DNA of 64,000 nucleotides, from assembly GCA_015179025.1 (NCBI GenBank), contig WHUX01000256.1, positions 1 through 64,000 of the forward strand, written 5' to 3'. The notes beneath the pieces were generated by a model that ran no database searches, was not told the origin of the DNA, and was given only the letters and a program-made list of their open reading frames with translations. This document shows, piece by piece, positions 53,308-63,600 of the stretch. The position numbers and the translations under genes are program-made. How positions within the stretch are numbered: the stretch's first letter is position 1; each line of letters starts with the position of its first letter. The stretch comes from Terfezia claveryi. Lineage: Eukaryota > Ascomycota > Pezizomycetes > Pezizales > Pezizaceae.

Positions 53308-55117
53308 TTAGAACTTACCAAGAAGAGAAGAAACTTCATTGAGATCACCCGTTGGAAATAATCGATCCAACACACCATATTGTGTTTGCAATTGATAGCG
53401 TCCACGCTGTGGCTGAGCAAGAACACGAGCATATAGACGAGGATAATCTAAGGTACTTCGGTCCTCCTTAAGAATCTTTAGTGATACAACTGTATCTAGA
53501 GCAAAGTTTTTAATAGCAAATCGCTTGCTATATCGATTTGCCATTTTATTTCGAGTTTTTTGTGCAACTGAGACTATGGATTCCTCTGCTTTTGTTAATT
53601 CAATTGATGTTGGCAGAGACAATGTTGGTGGGGATAAAGTTGGTGGAGGTAAGGTTGGCGGGGGCAAGGTTGGTGGGGGGAACGTTGGCGGAGGCAGGGT
53701 CGATGGAGGTGATATTGACGAAGGTGATGTTGGTAGGGGTGGAATTGGCTGTGGTGATATATTGGGAGCTGAAATTTGCTGAGCTGAGTTTAGTAGAGGT
53801 GATATAGCTGGGGGGGAATAGCCGGAAGTGGATGCTATGAATATCAGTAAAATTATTATTAATATATGGTATATTGGATTCGACCTTACCAGAGCACGGT
53901 CTCTACCACTTGCTATTTCAGCAACCCCAGCCTCAACCTCATCCTCAATCTCATACTCAATGTCGTCAACCTCCAAATTGGTACGCACCCTGACTCGATC
54001 TTCCCATCGTGGCTTCTGATTAAAGAAGATTTCATATGGCATCTTACCACCTAACGATATATGAGTTTGCCTGTTCATACCTAGAACAACATCCGGTAGT
54101 GCATCACTCCAGCCCTAGCCAATATGGTCTTCTAGCCAACAACGTATCTTTACCTTCATCACTCCATTCGCTTGCTCAACTAGCCCCTGAGTCTGCGGAT
54201 GCCTCGGCCTACCATTAATGATTTTAACACCATATTTCCGCAATAGTATTAAGAGGACACCTTTAAACTCTGCCCTATTATGACACTGCAATATTTGAGG
54301 AATCCCAAAATGCCCAAGCCATTCGGCAACACATTTACCAACATTTGCTGATGTTTTATTGGGTAGAGGTAGATGAACGAATATTTGCTGAAATGATCCT
54401 TGATATGTAAGATCCAATGGTTTCCATTATCTGGTGTTGCTCGCATATCTACTAATATCTACTAAATCAATTTGAACCCGCTCTAGAGTATAGTTAGATT
54501 GAATTGGTTCCAGTGGGGCTCGTGTATTAGATGGTCGAGTTCGAATACACGTGCTACAATGCTGTAATAACCAAATAACCTCTTGCCGTGAAATACCATA
54601 GAAGCGTTCCTTGACCAGGTCAAACGTTTTTTTGTGACCTGCATGCTGGCAACGCTCATGGCACTCTAAAACTGTATCATATATATCACTTGGCTGGATA
54701 AATTAATTAGTACTAATACTACCCTTTATGTGGAAAGAATTTACCGAGGTTGATAGGCCCCTTCTGCCTTCCGAAAAACCACCCCATTGATGAGCTCGAA
54801 GCATCATGCTTCCAATTCGCCCACCGCTGCTTTGCCTCCTTATCCTGGGTTGAACCTAGCTTTCTATCCGGGAAGGATAAGAAAGTAACATACTCGTCAT
54901 ACCGCTCAATTGCAAATCGAGTGCGATTCTGGTTGGACTGCTCCCATATAAAGAAAGCAGTCTGGATCTGATTGGGAACAGCAGTGGGCATAGACATAGC
55001 AGTGGGTATAGATATAGCAGTGGGTATAGACGTAAGTAGGCTCGAGATAAATCTTATTATGAGGGCTTGCTTAATTAACAGAATGAAGGTAGCAAAAACT
55101 GGAGGATATATATACAC
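53308..55117 (-). pseudogene. Ginger/KRBA2-like integrase protein, fragment 3 (longest)
   Basis: Leftward: the N-terminal domain (AIERYDEYVTFLSFPDRKLG.., 55117-54719), H2C2 finger (CHERCQHAGHKKTF..LLQHCSTC, about 54680-54540), and the core with QIDLVD and WILHIKDHFSKYSF. A 10-bp tandem duplication (AGTAGATATT) sits directly after LVD and shifts the frame. Next come ILQCHNRAEFKG, where the second catalytic Asp appears as His, and RPRHPQTQGLVEQANGVMK with Glu kept. Then MPYEIFFNQKPRWEDRV, a Pro/Ser/Thr repeat linker (53800-53600), and FALDTVVSLKILKEDRS..TQYGVLDRLFPTGDL. It ends at GTAAGT, a good intron donor (53311-53306), so the CXC exon may have been spliced on. Confidence 0.6.
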
Positions 55118-55139
55118 AGAGGTGCTGCTGGATGCTGCA

Positions 55140-55345
55140 ACTTCCCTCCCTCGCTGGTTCGTGCTCCCCCTTCGCTCCCCCCCGCTGGCTTGTGCATCCC
55201 CTTCGCTCCCCCGCTGGCTAGTGCTGCCCCTTCGCTCCCCCGCTGGCTAGTGCCGCCCCTTCGCTCCCCTGCTAATTAGTGCCGCCCCTTCGCCCCCCCC
55301 CTGGCTAGTGCTGCCCCTTCGCTCCCCCGCTGGTTACCCTTCCTT
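55140..55345. repeat. 29-bp tandem array, about seven copies
   Basis: Unit CCGCTGGCTAGTGCYGCCCC plus TTCGCTCCC. A further partial copy is at 55545-55585. GC-rich; C-run lengths vary between units. Confidence 0.85.
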
Positions 55346-55584
55346 CCCCCTAAGCAGAAGCATGCAAAAAGAAATAGGCATTACCGGGCAGCACCGTGAT
55401 AGCTGCAATGTATGGCAACTGCAGAATATAAGCACTTATGATAGAAGGTTACTAATTCGGATTGGCCAGTTCAGGGTAAACACGGGTAATTAGCCACTTC
55501 AGGGTATACACAGGTATGGTAAGCGGCCACATGGCTAGGAGGATTCCCCCGCTGATTTGTGCTGCCTCCTTCACTCCCCCGCTG

Positions 55585-56560
55585 GAGAAAGCATGAATAT
55601 ATGCATATATAAAGGCTTGAGTTGGGAAATATATCGAAACCAGTCTCCTTCCCCACTCCAGCCTTTCCTATAGGCCTGGGCACGAGCCGGCTCGAACCGA
55701 GCCTGGGGGGTAGGCTCGAGCCAGCTCGTGGTTTTACAAAGGAGCTCGAGCCGGCTCGAGCTTTACGAAAGGAGGCTCGAGCCGACTCGAGCCGCCAAGA
55801 CTCGAGCCGGCTCGCATACAGGCTCGAGCCGGCTCGCGAGAATTGCAAGGTACGCTACATATGTGTGTATAGGTCCTGGAAAATATGAAAGACGCAGAAA
55901 TATGAAAGATACGGATATAAACAGACATGTAAATAGGACAGAATCAATTCCAACCCTCATCGCCCACCTAAAGTCCGCAGCGAAATCGCACAATACATAG
56001 GACTGCAATATTGTAGCCACCGAGCAAATTGTAGGTTCCAACCATAGCGAGATACAGTGGTGATTTTATCAATTTGTGTAGTTTCCTCCTCTTGTGTTGG
56101 TAGGCATGGTTGGTTATGCCGGAAATTGAGCGATTGTAGTTGTAAATTCTGAAGGGAGGTAATGAACTCCTGGACTGCCGGTGGAGGTTGTGTTATTAAG
56201 ATGAAAAAACAACAGAAGAAAGGGTGGGAATCCAACGCATTTTGAAGATTTCCACTCCCCGGGTACCTTCGGTATTTCGCGGTTGCAACGACCTCCGGGC
56301 TCGAGCCCGGGCTCGAGCTTGTGTGACCTTGGTCTCGAGCCGGCTCGGCTCGTGCCCAGGCGTACTTTCCTAGCATCCTCAGTATTCGAGACTGCCTTAC
56401 CCAGGGCCTCCATCCCCTTTTCTCCAAACTCTGGTACCACAGTCCAGCTTGTCACATTTTCAATAGTATATGGTATCCGATGTATTAGTCCGCCCTCCGT
56501 ATTATGTTTCAAAAGGAGCATACAGCTCCCTTTGCCTCAGTCGGAGACTGGTCCGAAGAC
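55585..56560 (-). pseudogene. unrecognised gene relic interrupted by a hAT-like element
   Basis: The minus strand reads MLLLKHNTEGGLIHRIPYTI.., FGEKGMEALGKAVSNTEDARK (56521-56373). When 55671-56364 and one 8-bp duplication are left out, the frame continues into GWSGEGDWFRYIS before a stop. That frame continuity supports an old coding exon. The family is not recognised. An in-frame TGA lies just upstream of the first Met. Confidence 0.35.
55671..56364. mobile_element. non-autonomous hAT-type transposon, 8-bp target duplication
   Basis: CTTTCCTA flanks both ends (55663-55670, 56365-56372). The terminal inverted repeats read TAGGCCTGGGCACGAGCC and TACGCCTGGGCACGAGCC. Subterminal GGCTCGAGCC words recur about ten times. 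8-bp duplications and this TIR style are those of the hAT superfamily. There is no transposase. The interior (55840-56150) has a RIP-mutated relative at 26365-26710. Confidence 0.8.
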
Positions 56561-56837
56561 GACACCCTTTGGGGGTGGTACCATGTCTTATTAAATACAA
56601 ACAACCGGACTCAAGGTTAAACTTAAAATAAGTCTTCAATCGAGTGAGTTGATTGCGACAGAAAAATTAGCCAGGGTCTGACGATTACCTTAGCAATGGT
56701 GAGAACCTGTAAAACAAACGAAGCCTGTGAGACCTTGTGAGACAACCGGACCAAAACGGGTTGGGGCAGTTGTCACGAAGGTGAAACACAGGGTATTCGC
56801 CCCTTTACGCTCGTCGAGTTGAAAACTTGACTCTTGG

Positions 56838-57465
56838 GGTTTTTTTTTTTTTTTTCTTTTTTCTAGTTACTACCTATGCGGCCCCGTTAGGGGGGCCATG
56901 AGGAGCCACCCAGAAACCTGGGTGGATTGAAGGATAAGGCAAGGTGATCTGCCAGACCCGCGCGAGATAAATACACAGAAAAAATCCGAACGAGGCTCCA
57001 CGCTGTCACTAGCGAACTAGCCGATGACCCGGAGGCCTGACTGAGCCTCGATCCCTAACCTCATGAACTGTAAGAATCGCAGAGGAAGATGAACTAGGAA
57101 ATCGTGAAGGTTGAAACTCATGGACTAAACCTCAACACTAGGATAAGGCAAGTTAATCTGCCGTACCCACGGGACTAGATACAAATTTGATGATAAAGGG
57201 ACTCGTGATAAATTGATAGAGACTGTGAAATGAAGAACTAATGAAGAACTAATAATCAACGGGAAATTGGATAAAACTAGGTAAGCTAATTGTACAAGAC
57301 CCTGAAAAATGCCTCAGTGGCCTCATATGTCTCTTCCCCTTCTTTTCTCCACTCCGGCTTGTCGAGCTCCTCCCAACTGCCCCTCCCGCCCAGGAGCGCA
57401 TTTCTGATGCGACCGAAACGTGGGCAGGCGAACGTGATGTGATCTCCTGTCTCAGATGGGTTGTA
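56838..57465 (-). mobile_element. LINE 3' part with ORF2 C-terminus
   Basis: T-run 56840-56866, the conserved 3' end (hairpin CCACCCAGAAACCTGGGTGG; TCTGCCAGACCC..), and ORF2 C-terminus NPSETGDHITFACPRFGRIRNALLGG...EEETYEATEAFFRVLYN (about 57465-57290). GAAATTCGT-type words are absent. The motif starts at NPSETG, so the insertion is truncated inside the zinc motif, before the first two cysteines. Confidence 0.7.
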
Positions 57466-57739
57466 AGGAGCCAGATAGATAGCATGTATAGATAGCAGAT
57501 AGCATAGCACGACATGTAGATAGCCTAGGATAGATGTCGGTAGCATAGCGTGGCATGTAGATAGCGTAGCGCGGCACGCGCCGCGCACTAGCAAGACCCG
57601 GGAAGCCTTAAGCTCTCGGGGGCTCTCAGTTAGAGATCATCATCAATATATATATACATACACACGCATCTTTGCAACACCGCCTCTGGCCGGTTATACA
57701 CCTACATCATCTGTCACAGGCCTCTGGCCGGTCTGACAT
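57466..57739. other. AGATAGC tandem repeats and presumed 5' LTR end of gypsy III
   Basis: 57466-57590 repeats CATGTAGATAGC / GATAGCATAGC several times. 57600-57738 has TATATATATACATACACACGC, two CCTCTGGCCGGT copies, and ends TCTGACA two bases before the ATG at 57740. An LTR end at 57738 would fit (..CA), but the partner LTR is outside the window, so this is not proven. Confidence 0.35.
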
Positions 57740-58564
57740 ATGGCGTCAAGCACAGGATCGAAGGACCCGAGCTCGCCTAAGCGAAAGGCAAAGCCCCTCC
57801 CCGCACCCAGCCTGAAACTCAAGCGTTCAGCTGCCCTGCTCTACAACTACATAAAGCCGAAGACTCAGCGTTCAGCCATAGAGATACACCTATTCCAAAA
57901 AGTGGCAACAGTCCTAGACGCTATGCTGGACATCGAAAAAGCAGCCATGCTTCACCCAGAACGAAGCACAAGATCTGGTGCGGGACCACCGATACCCTCA
58001 CCAAAGGACATCAGAGAATTTGAGGCTATGAACGATACATGGCTGGGACACAACAAAAGATCTCCCCCGGGAGAGCTGACTCCGAAACCACCAAAACGTA
58101 CAAAGAAATTGCTGACAGCTACCACCGACTCACGCCCCCAAACTCAAAGCGCGGAGACAGAGCACCAGCCAACACGCCAGCCAACACGGGACACTGCCAC
58201 CAACGTATCACCCGAACCTGTCCAAACCGTAGAAAGCCCACAAAGTGCAGAAGGCAGAGCTGGAGTAACAGGCAGCCACACGGTGAACAAGAGAGACGGA
58301 GAAACAAGGAGGCGGATCTGTCAACGGGATCAGAACCACGACGCAGAAGTCGAATGCCTACAAGTGCATGACAACTTCGTCACCGCTGGGGCAGGGCCAG
58401 CCCCCCCATCGTTCACTCGGAAGAGGGAACCTCCACAACGACATGCTCCCCGGACCCCACTTGGGCACCTTCGAGGACCACCCTCCAGGTCGACACTGAC
58501 TGCCAACCACCTGAAGCCATGGAGACATCGATATTGTTGCACAAGAACAAGCCGAAGAAGATAG
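57740..58564 (+). CDS. gypsy III Gag, N-terminal ORF
   Basis: ATG 57740; a basic start (KRKAKPLPAPSLKLKRS), a helical part (AIEIHLFQKVATVLDAMLDI), then a Pro/Thr/Gln-rich stretch. It overlaps the next ORF, which is open from 58372 in the -1 frame. A C7 run at 58401-58407 is a likely place for an indel or for slippage (C CCC CCA in frame). Either the two ORFs form one Gag, or this is a separate small protein. No known domain is visible. Confidence 0.5.
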   Translation: MASSTGSKDPSSPKRKAKPLPAPSLKLKRSAALLYNYIKPKTQRSAIEIHLFQKVATVLDAMLDIEKAAMLHPERSTRSGAGPPIPSPKDIREFEAMNDTWLGHNKRSPPGELTPKPPKRTKKLLTATTDSRPQTQSAETEHQPTRQPTRDTATNVSPEPVQTVESPQSAEGRAGVTGSHTVNKRDGETRRRICQRDQNHDAEVECLQVHDNFVTAGAGPAPPSFTRKREPPQRHAPRTPLGHLRGPPSRSTLTANHLKPWRHRYCCTRTSRRR

Positions 58565-60657
58565 TCAGACGAATGGCAGGCTCCGTTGTCACCGGGGCTT
58601 TCTCCACGGTCGGCGGAATAACAAAGGCAGCCTCCGGCGCCATCAACTGGTTGAGCCAAACGGGATTCGAAAACGTTGGGAGGGAACCAACGACAATGAA
58701 TGAACAAGAAGAATCAGATCCCACGGGACAACTACCGGGACCACACTCACCCCCCCGAAGCCCTCGGAGAGTAAATTGTCCAGTACAACCTTGCCCGAGG
58801 TTTGGCGATATCGAGACACCCCTCTCGACGGTAGACATGGCCGCCCCATCGCATACAGTGGTAGATATACTGGAACCCACCCCTCCCCTCAACGTACCTC
58901 TAAACGGAGGAATGGACAAATCCAGACCACCAGAAGTATCGAGAGAAACAGTTGGTACAGGTCCACCAAAAACAGCAGCCTCAGCATCGCCGGATACCCT
59001 TGGGGAACAGCAAAACAGAGTCAACGAGAGAACACTCACCGGAACAATAAGGGAAATCATTGATGGCACTAGCACCCAAGACCACTGCAACGCTAACAAG
59101 AAGTCGGATATCCGCACCTTCCCAATAGGGCCAACAGGGCCAACCCAGAGACCCCACAGCCCCATCCCACCCAGGTCAGCCTTCAAGTGGATTGAAACGC
59201 CTCCCCAACCCCTCCTCCCTACCTTCTACCGCTCCCCAGAACACTACAGACCCCCATTCCTCTCCACATCACTCAATCACAACTGTTTCAACCCGATCGT
59301 GGAACCGCCCCTCAAGCACTACCACCGGGGACCTAACAAACCCGATAACACTGACACGACACCCGAACGGAACTCAGGAACTATCTTTGGATTCAGAATG
59401 TCACAAGAGGACTTCAAAAAGATACTGGAAGAGATGCTGAGACCACTCCACCAGAAGATTGATGTAGTAGCTGCCACCGCAGACAATACCAAAACGGCCA
59501 ATATGAACGCTCGGAAAAAGGAAATCGAGGCCAAAAAGAAGTTATACGATGAAGAACTGAAAGCCATCGATGACGGAACCTGGACCACCCCATTCGAAAC
59601 ACCCCCAGCCAACAGGGAGATGGTAGTCAGGAATCAGGACCTTGACAAAGAATGGAGAAAAACTCCCCGTTTTGACCCAAACACGATGCCTAAGTTCAAG
59701 CATGACGATGATCTAGAATTATGGCTAATGGAGATGGAGCAAATCATAGATACTCACGGAGAAACCCTCATATGTCCACAGATTGCATTCAACTGCTTCC
59801 CTCAAAAGGACCCAGTTCGGATCTGGTACTCAATGCTGGGTGGCCGCAATCACGCGAACATGACGAAGGAAGCAGGATGCTGGTTTAATTTCCAAGTGAA
59901 GATGAGGGAGGCATGGTCTAAGTCAATCTCTGTGACTCAGAGGGAAGCAGAAGACAGACATAAGTTACCGGAAGAGACCTTCCTAATCTACTACTTCCAA
60001 AAACTACGAATGCTAGCCATGGCATTCCCAGAATCGAAAGAAGCTACCCACATCGCAAGAATTCGAGCAAAGTTTAACGATGCACAAGCTGATCGTTACA
60101 TCCGTGAACAGGAATCCTTGTCACGATTTGCCTCAGAGATACGCTTGTATGACGATCATCTCAAACTACACCCTCCAAAGAAGCCAACGTACCCTTCAAG
60201 ACCCCCCTACCAGACAAGTTCCTCGACACCCTACTCGAAATACCAGTCCAATCCTGGGCCAGTGCCTCTGCAACCCATGCCAAAAGCCAGACTACTATTG
60301 CCCGTAACGACACAAGAAGGAGCAAAAGCGAGGGATAGAACCGTAGAATATACGAAGAGAAACGAAGTACGAATGAAGACCATAGCCGACCGACTAAACC
60401 CTGCAACGAACAAGAGGACTCGATCGTTCCTGAGGTCGGATGGAACTGTAAAATTCATTGAACGACCCTGCGAGTTCTGCGAGAAGCTCGGGAAAAGAGA
60501 CCAATGGCACTTTGGGTTCGAGTGCGGTACAAGGGCTGCTGTCCATACAGTATGGATTGAAACTCTGGAATCTGACTCAGACTCCGACGATGCCTCAACT
60601 ACCCCACACAGTTACATTAACGAAGTTGAAGCCGAAGTCGGATCGGGAAAAGCCTAG
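58519..60657 (+). CDS. gypsy III Gag, main ORF with zinc knuckle
   Basis: Open from 58372; first ATG 58519. A small Gly/Ala-rich helical segment (MAGSVVTGAFSTVGGI) and a long Pro/Ser/Thr linker lead into a coiled-coil-like KKEIEAKKKLYDEELKAI. The Gag core is MPKFKHDDDLELWLMEMEQI, ..AFNCFPQKDPVRIWYSMLG.., REAWSKSISVTQREAEDRHK. The knuckle is CEFCEKLGKRDQWHFGFEC (C-x2-C-x9-H-x4-C, wider than the usual CCHC) near the end. It stops at TAG 60655-60657 inside a -1 frameshift signal. There is no RIP damage in this frame. Gag assembles the particle and binds RNA. Confidence 0.8.
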   Translation: METSILLHKNKPKKIVRRMAGSVVTGAFSTVGGITKAASGAINWLSQTGFENVGREPTTMNEQEESDPTGQLPGPHSPPRSPRRVNCPVQPCPRFGDIETPLSTVDMAAPSHTVVDILEPTPPLNVPLNGGMDKSRPPEVSRETVGTGPPKTAASASPDTLGEQQNRVNERTLTGTIREIIDGTSTQDHCNANKKSDIRTFPIGPTGPTQRPHSPIPPRSAFKWIETPPQPLLPTFYRSPEHYRPPFLSTSLNHNCFNPIVEPPLKHYHRGPNKPDNTDTTPERNSGTIFGFRMSQEDFKKILEEMLRPLHQKIDVVAATADNTKTANMNARKKEIEAKKKLYDEELKAIDDGTWTTPFETPPANREMVVRNQDLDKEWRKTPRFDPNTMPKFKHDDDLELWLMEMEQIIDTHGETLICPQIAFNCFPQKDPVRIWYSMLGGRNHANMTKEAGCWFNFQVKMREAWSKSISVTQREAEDRHKLPEETFLIYYFQKLRMLAMAFPESKEATHIARIRAKFNDAQADRYIREQESLSRFASEIRLYDDHLKLHPPKKPTYPSRPPYQTSSSTPYSKYQSNPGPVPLQPMPKARLLLPVTTQEGAKARDRTVEYTKRNEVRMKTIADRLNPATNKRTRSFLRSDGTVKFIERPCEFCEKLGKRDQWHFGFECGTRAAVHTVWIETLESDSDSDDASTTPHSYINEVEAEVGSGKA

Positions 60658-60688
60658 GGGGGTTTGCCCATGAGGAGGCCAAACCCCC
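60645..60688 (+). other. predicted -1 ribosomal frameshift signal (gag-pol)
   Basis: GGGAAAA at 60645-60651 reads G GGA AAA in the gag frame, a canonical X XXY YYZ site. A 6-nt spacer (GCCTAG, containing the gag stop) is followed by GGGGGTTTG (60658-60666), which pairs perfectly with CAAACCCCC (60680-60688), leaving a 13-nt loop. The pol frame is open from 60630, so the slip must occur in a 28-nt window and the heptamer lies inside it. Confidence 0.75.
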
Positions 60689-63600
60689 ATCAACACATTC
60701 CCCTCCGAATAAGACTGAACTACGATATGGTGGGAAAGGTAAAGACTCACGAAGGAGACAGAAAGAGGAAGAGATAACCACTGAGACGAACAATATAAAC
60801 GACAAACTCAACGGAGTACCACAACCCCCCACAGTGGAAACAGATACTCCCCAGATCATGAAAGGAAGAAGAATTCTACAGAACAGCCAACCCGGTCGTA
60901 ACTACCTTAAAACCGTACCACTATCTTCATCAGTACGCATTGGAGACCCTACGCAAAGTCCCCGACGGATGCTCAACGATGTCTGCTCGAACATCAGCTT
61001 GATTGACCATAAGACCCTGAACGAGAACTATCCAAATACGATAATCAATGCTGAGACCCGAGTGGAAATCCATGGAATCGGCCGGTCTGGGACCATAGGG
61101 TTCTGCTCGATCCCCATATGGCTGGAAGGCTACCAGGGCGACATACACTCACAAGAAAGATGCTTGATTGAGATCGAAGCCGAATTCCACGTGCTGGAAG
61201 ACTTCAGCTATGGGATACTGCTGGGGGTTGACGCTCTGACGGATTATGGAATTGACCTAATGATATCCAAGGGAAGGGCATGCGCTGAAGGATTCTCCTA
61301 TGACGTCGAATACACTGACAGCAAGTTTCGCTCAGTACTCGTACGATTGAAAGAAGATATGACAGTAGGGGGACGGACTTGCCGCACAATTCCGATCAAA
61401 TCGCATATGCTCCCAGATAGAGACTACGTATTTGCACCACACCATTTCGTAAACCAAGGAGCAGCCATTCTCCCCTCCCTATCTCTACCCTATGCGGTTA
61501 CTAATTCCAACGTTAAGTTCCTGATGTTCCAGAACAGCAGTACACAACCAATCCACCTCAAGAAGAACCAGGTGATCGGAAGAGCAACAATGGGAGATCT
61601 CTCAATGCTGACTGAAATAGGAATCTCCATGGACTGGGCCGATCTCGTCAGACCCGGACCTAGAAGGAAAAACAATGGGAACAGAGCCCCAACACACGTA
61701 TCTACAGCGTTCTATGACTCCCAAGCACCCGAAACAGCCGGTACTCAAACCTTGACACAAGAACTGAACTTCCTAGCAGACATCGTCCGTAATGACCCCT
61801 CAGGCCCCCAACGTGATTGGCTGGCCCCTTCTGAATCTTTGGCGTTTAATGCGGAAGGCCGGGAAAATTCACGCCAACGCTCTATTACAGAAGACGAGTT
61901 ATGGAAGAGAATCGGAAAAGCAACAACTCGCCCATATGGAGAACTACCTGACCCAGAACTCGAAGACGAGCTCCCTTCATTCGGCCCAATCCCAACAGGA
62001 CTACCAGAGAAGGACGATACAGAAACCAACAAAGAAAAGGTATCGAAAGATGACGTAAAAATGGGGGAACACCTTTCAGACGCGCAAAAGGAGGAATTAT
62101 TTGGATTGGTACTAGACTTCCTGGATGTTTTCAGCAAAGGAGCACGACTTGGCAAAGTGAAAGGTTACAAAGCAACAGTGAATACGGAAGGTCCCCTACC
62201 CACACCACAACACGCACGACCTGTGGGCCCAGCTAAAAGAGAGATAATTGATCAAACGATTGAGCAACTGCTTGCGTGGGACGTAGTTGAGAAATCGACA
62301 TCCACCACAGCATCCCTGATCGTAATGGTGTGGCAAAACAATAAATGGCGATTCTGCGTGGACTTCAGACAGCTGAACTCGATAACGGTAGGAGATGCAT
62401 ACCCAATGCTGAGATCAGACTATGTTTTCTCTACTTTGGCTGGCAAGAAGTTCTTTACCCTATTAGACGCACTCAAGGGATATCACCAGGTCGAACTGGA
62501 AGAAGCCGACCGCCACAAGACAGCCTTTATATCACACAAAGGGCTATACCAATATAAACGCCTACCCTTTGGTCTAAAGAACGCCCCTGCCCAGTTCCAA
62601 AGGCTGATGGACGAAGTGATTGGAGGACTAAGATGGCAGGCTGCTCTGGTATACATCGACGATCTATTGATATACAGCACAACATGGCAGGACCATATAC
62701 TACACCTAAGAACAATCCTATCCTCGGCAAGGAAAGCAGGAATTGTGTTCTCCTTGGAAAAGTGCAGATTTGGTTTCGCTGATGTGAAACTGCTGGGCCA
62801 TGGGTTGTCACGATATGGCCTTCATACCCTGAGCGAGAAAGTACAGACGATTGCAGCACTTTCCCCACCAAAGACTCTGGGTGCCCTGCACAGGATCCTA
62901 GGCATGTTCGGCTATTATCGATCGTTTATCCACGAATTCGCAAAAATCAGCAAACCACTAAATGACCTAAAACGCGGACGACAGGACCCCGACAAAGCCA
63001 CCCCGAAAAACGATCGAAAACCTGCATACAACTCAAAAACACCAATCCAATGGGACTCCAGCTGTCAACACGCATTCGACGAGCTGAAGAAACGACTGTG
63101 CACAGCCCCAATCCTAGCCCACCCTCTATTTGACCGCCCATTCATTTTGTACATGGATGCATCAGCTGATGCTTTCGCTGCAGTCCTCACACAAGTATGG
63201 GGAAGGAAAGACTACGCACAAGGGGACGAGGGAGACCACCTGATGAGAAGCTACAAGGATATGGTAGGACAAGTGGAGGACACCGCAAAGGAGAAGGGAA
63301 ATGAACAAGGGGAAAGTAAGGAGGGTAAAAAAGGCAAGGTATCTGGTTTGTCGATGGTATTGGACGCTACATCTGTTTTCGAGGATCTCTCTATTTCAAA
63401 AATTTCTTTAGACCCCAATATTTCCTTTGTATCTGATATTTCTTTGATTCCTGCCCTGGCTGATGGAGCAACAACCTACGTTGCAGCTGAGAGCGGTTGT
63501 AGGACTGAAACGGAGGAACTGGGCGAACATGCCACTTCTTTGCTATGTGATATTTCCTTTGTCCCAAATATTTCTTGTAATTCTGATATGAGTGAGGAGA

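Noticed and set aside
58330..59612. Minus-strand ORFs of up to 257 codons opposite gypsy III gag
   Set aside because: These are shadows of a GC-rich, Pro-coding region. The plus strand has the zinc knuckle and continuity with pol.
60834..60836. GTG start for gypsy III pol
   Set aside because: The pol frame is open back to 60630 and overlaps the gag stop at a -1 slip site; a eukaryotic retroelement would not start at this GTG.
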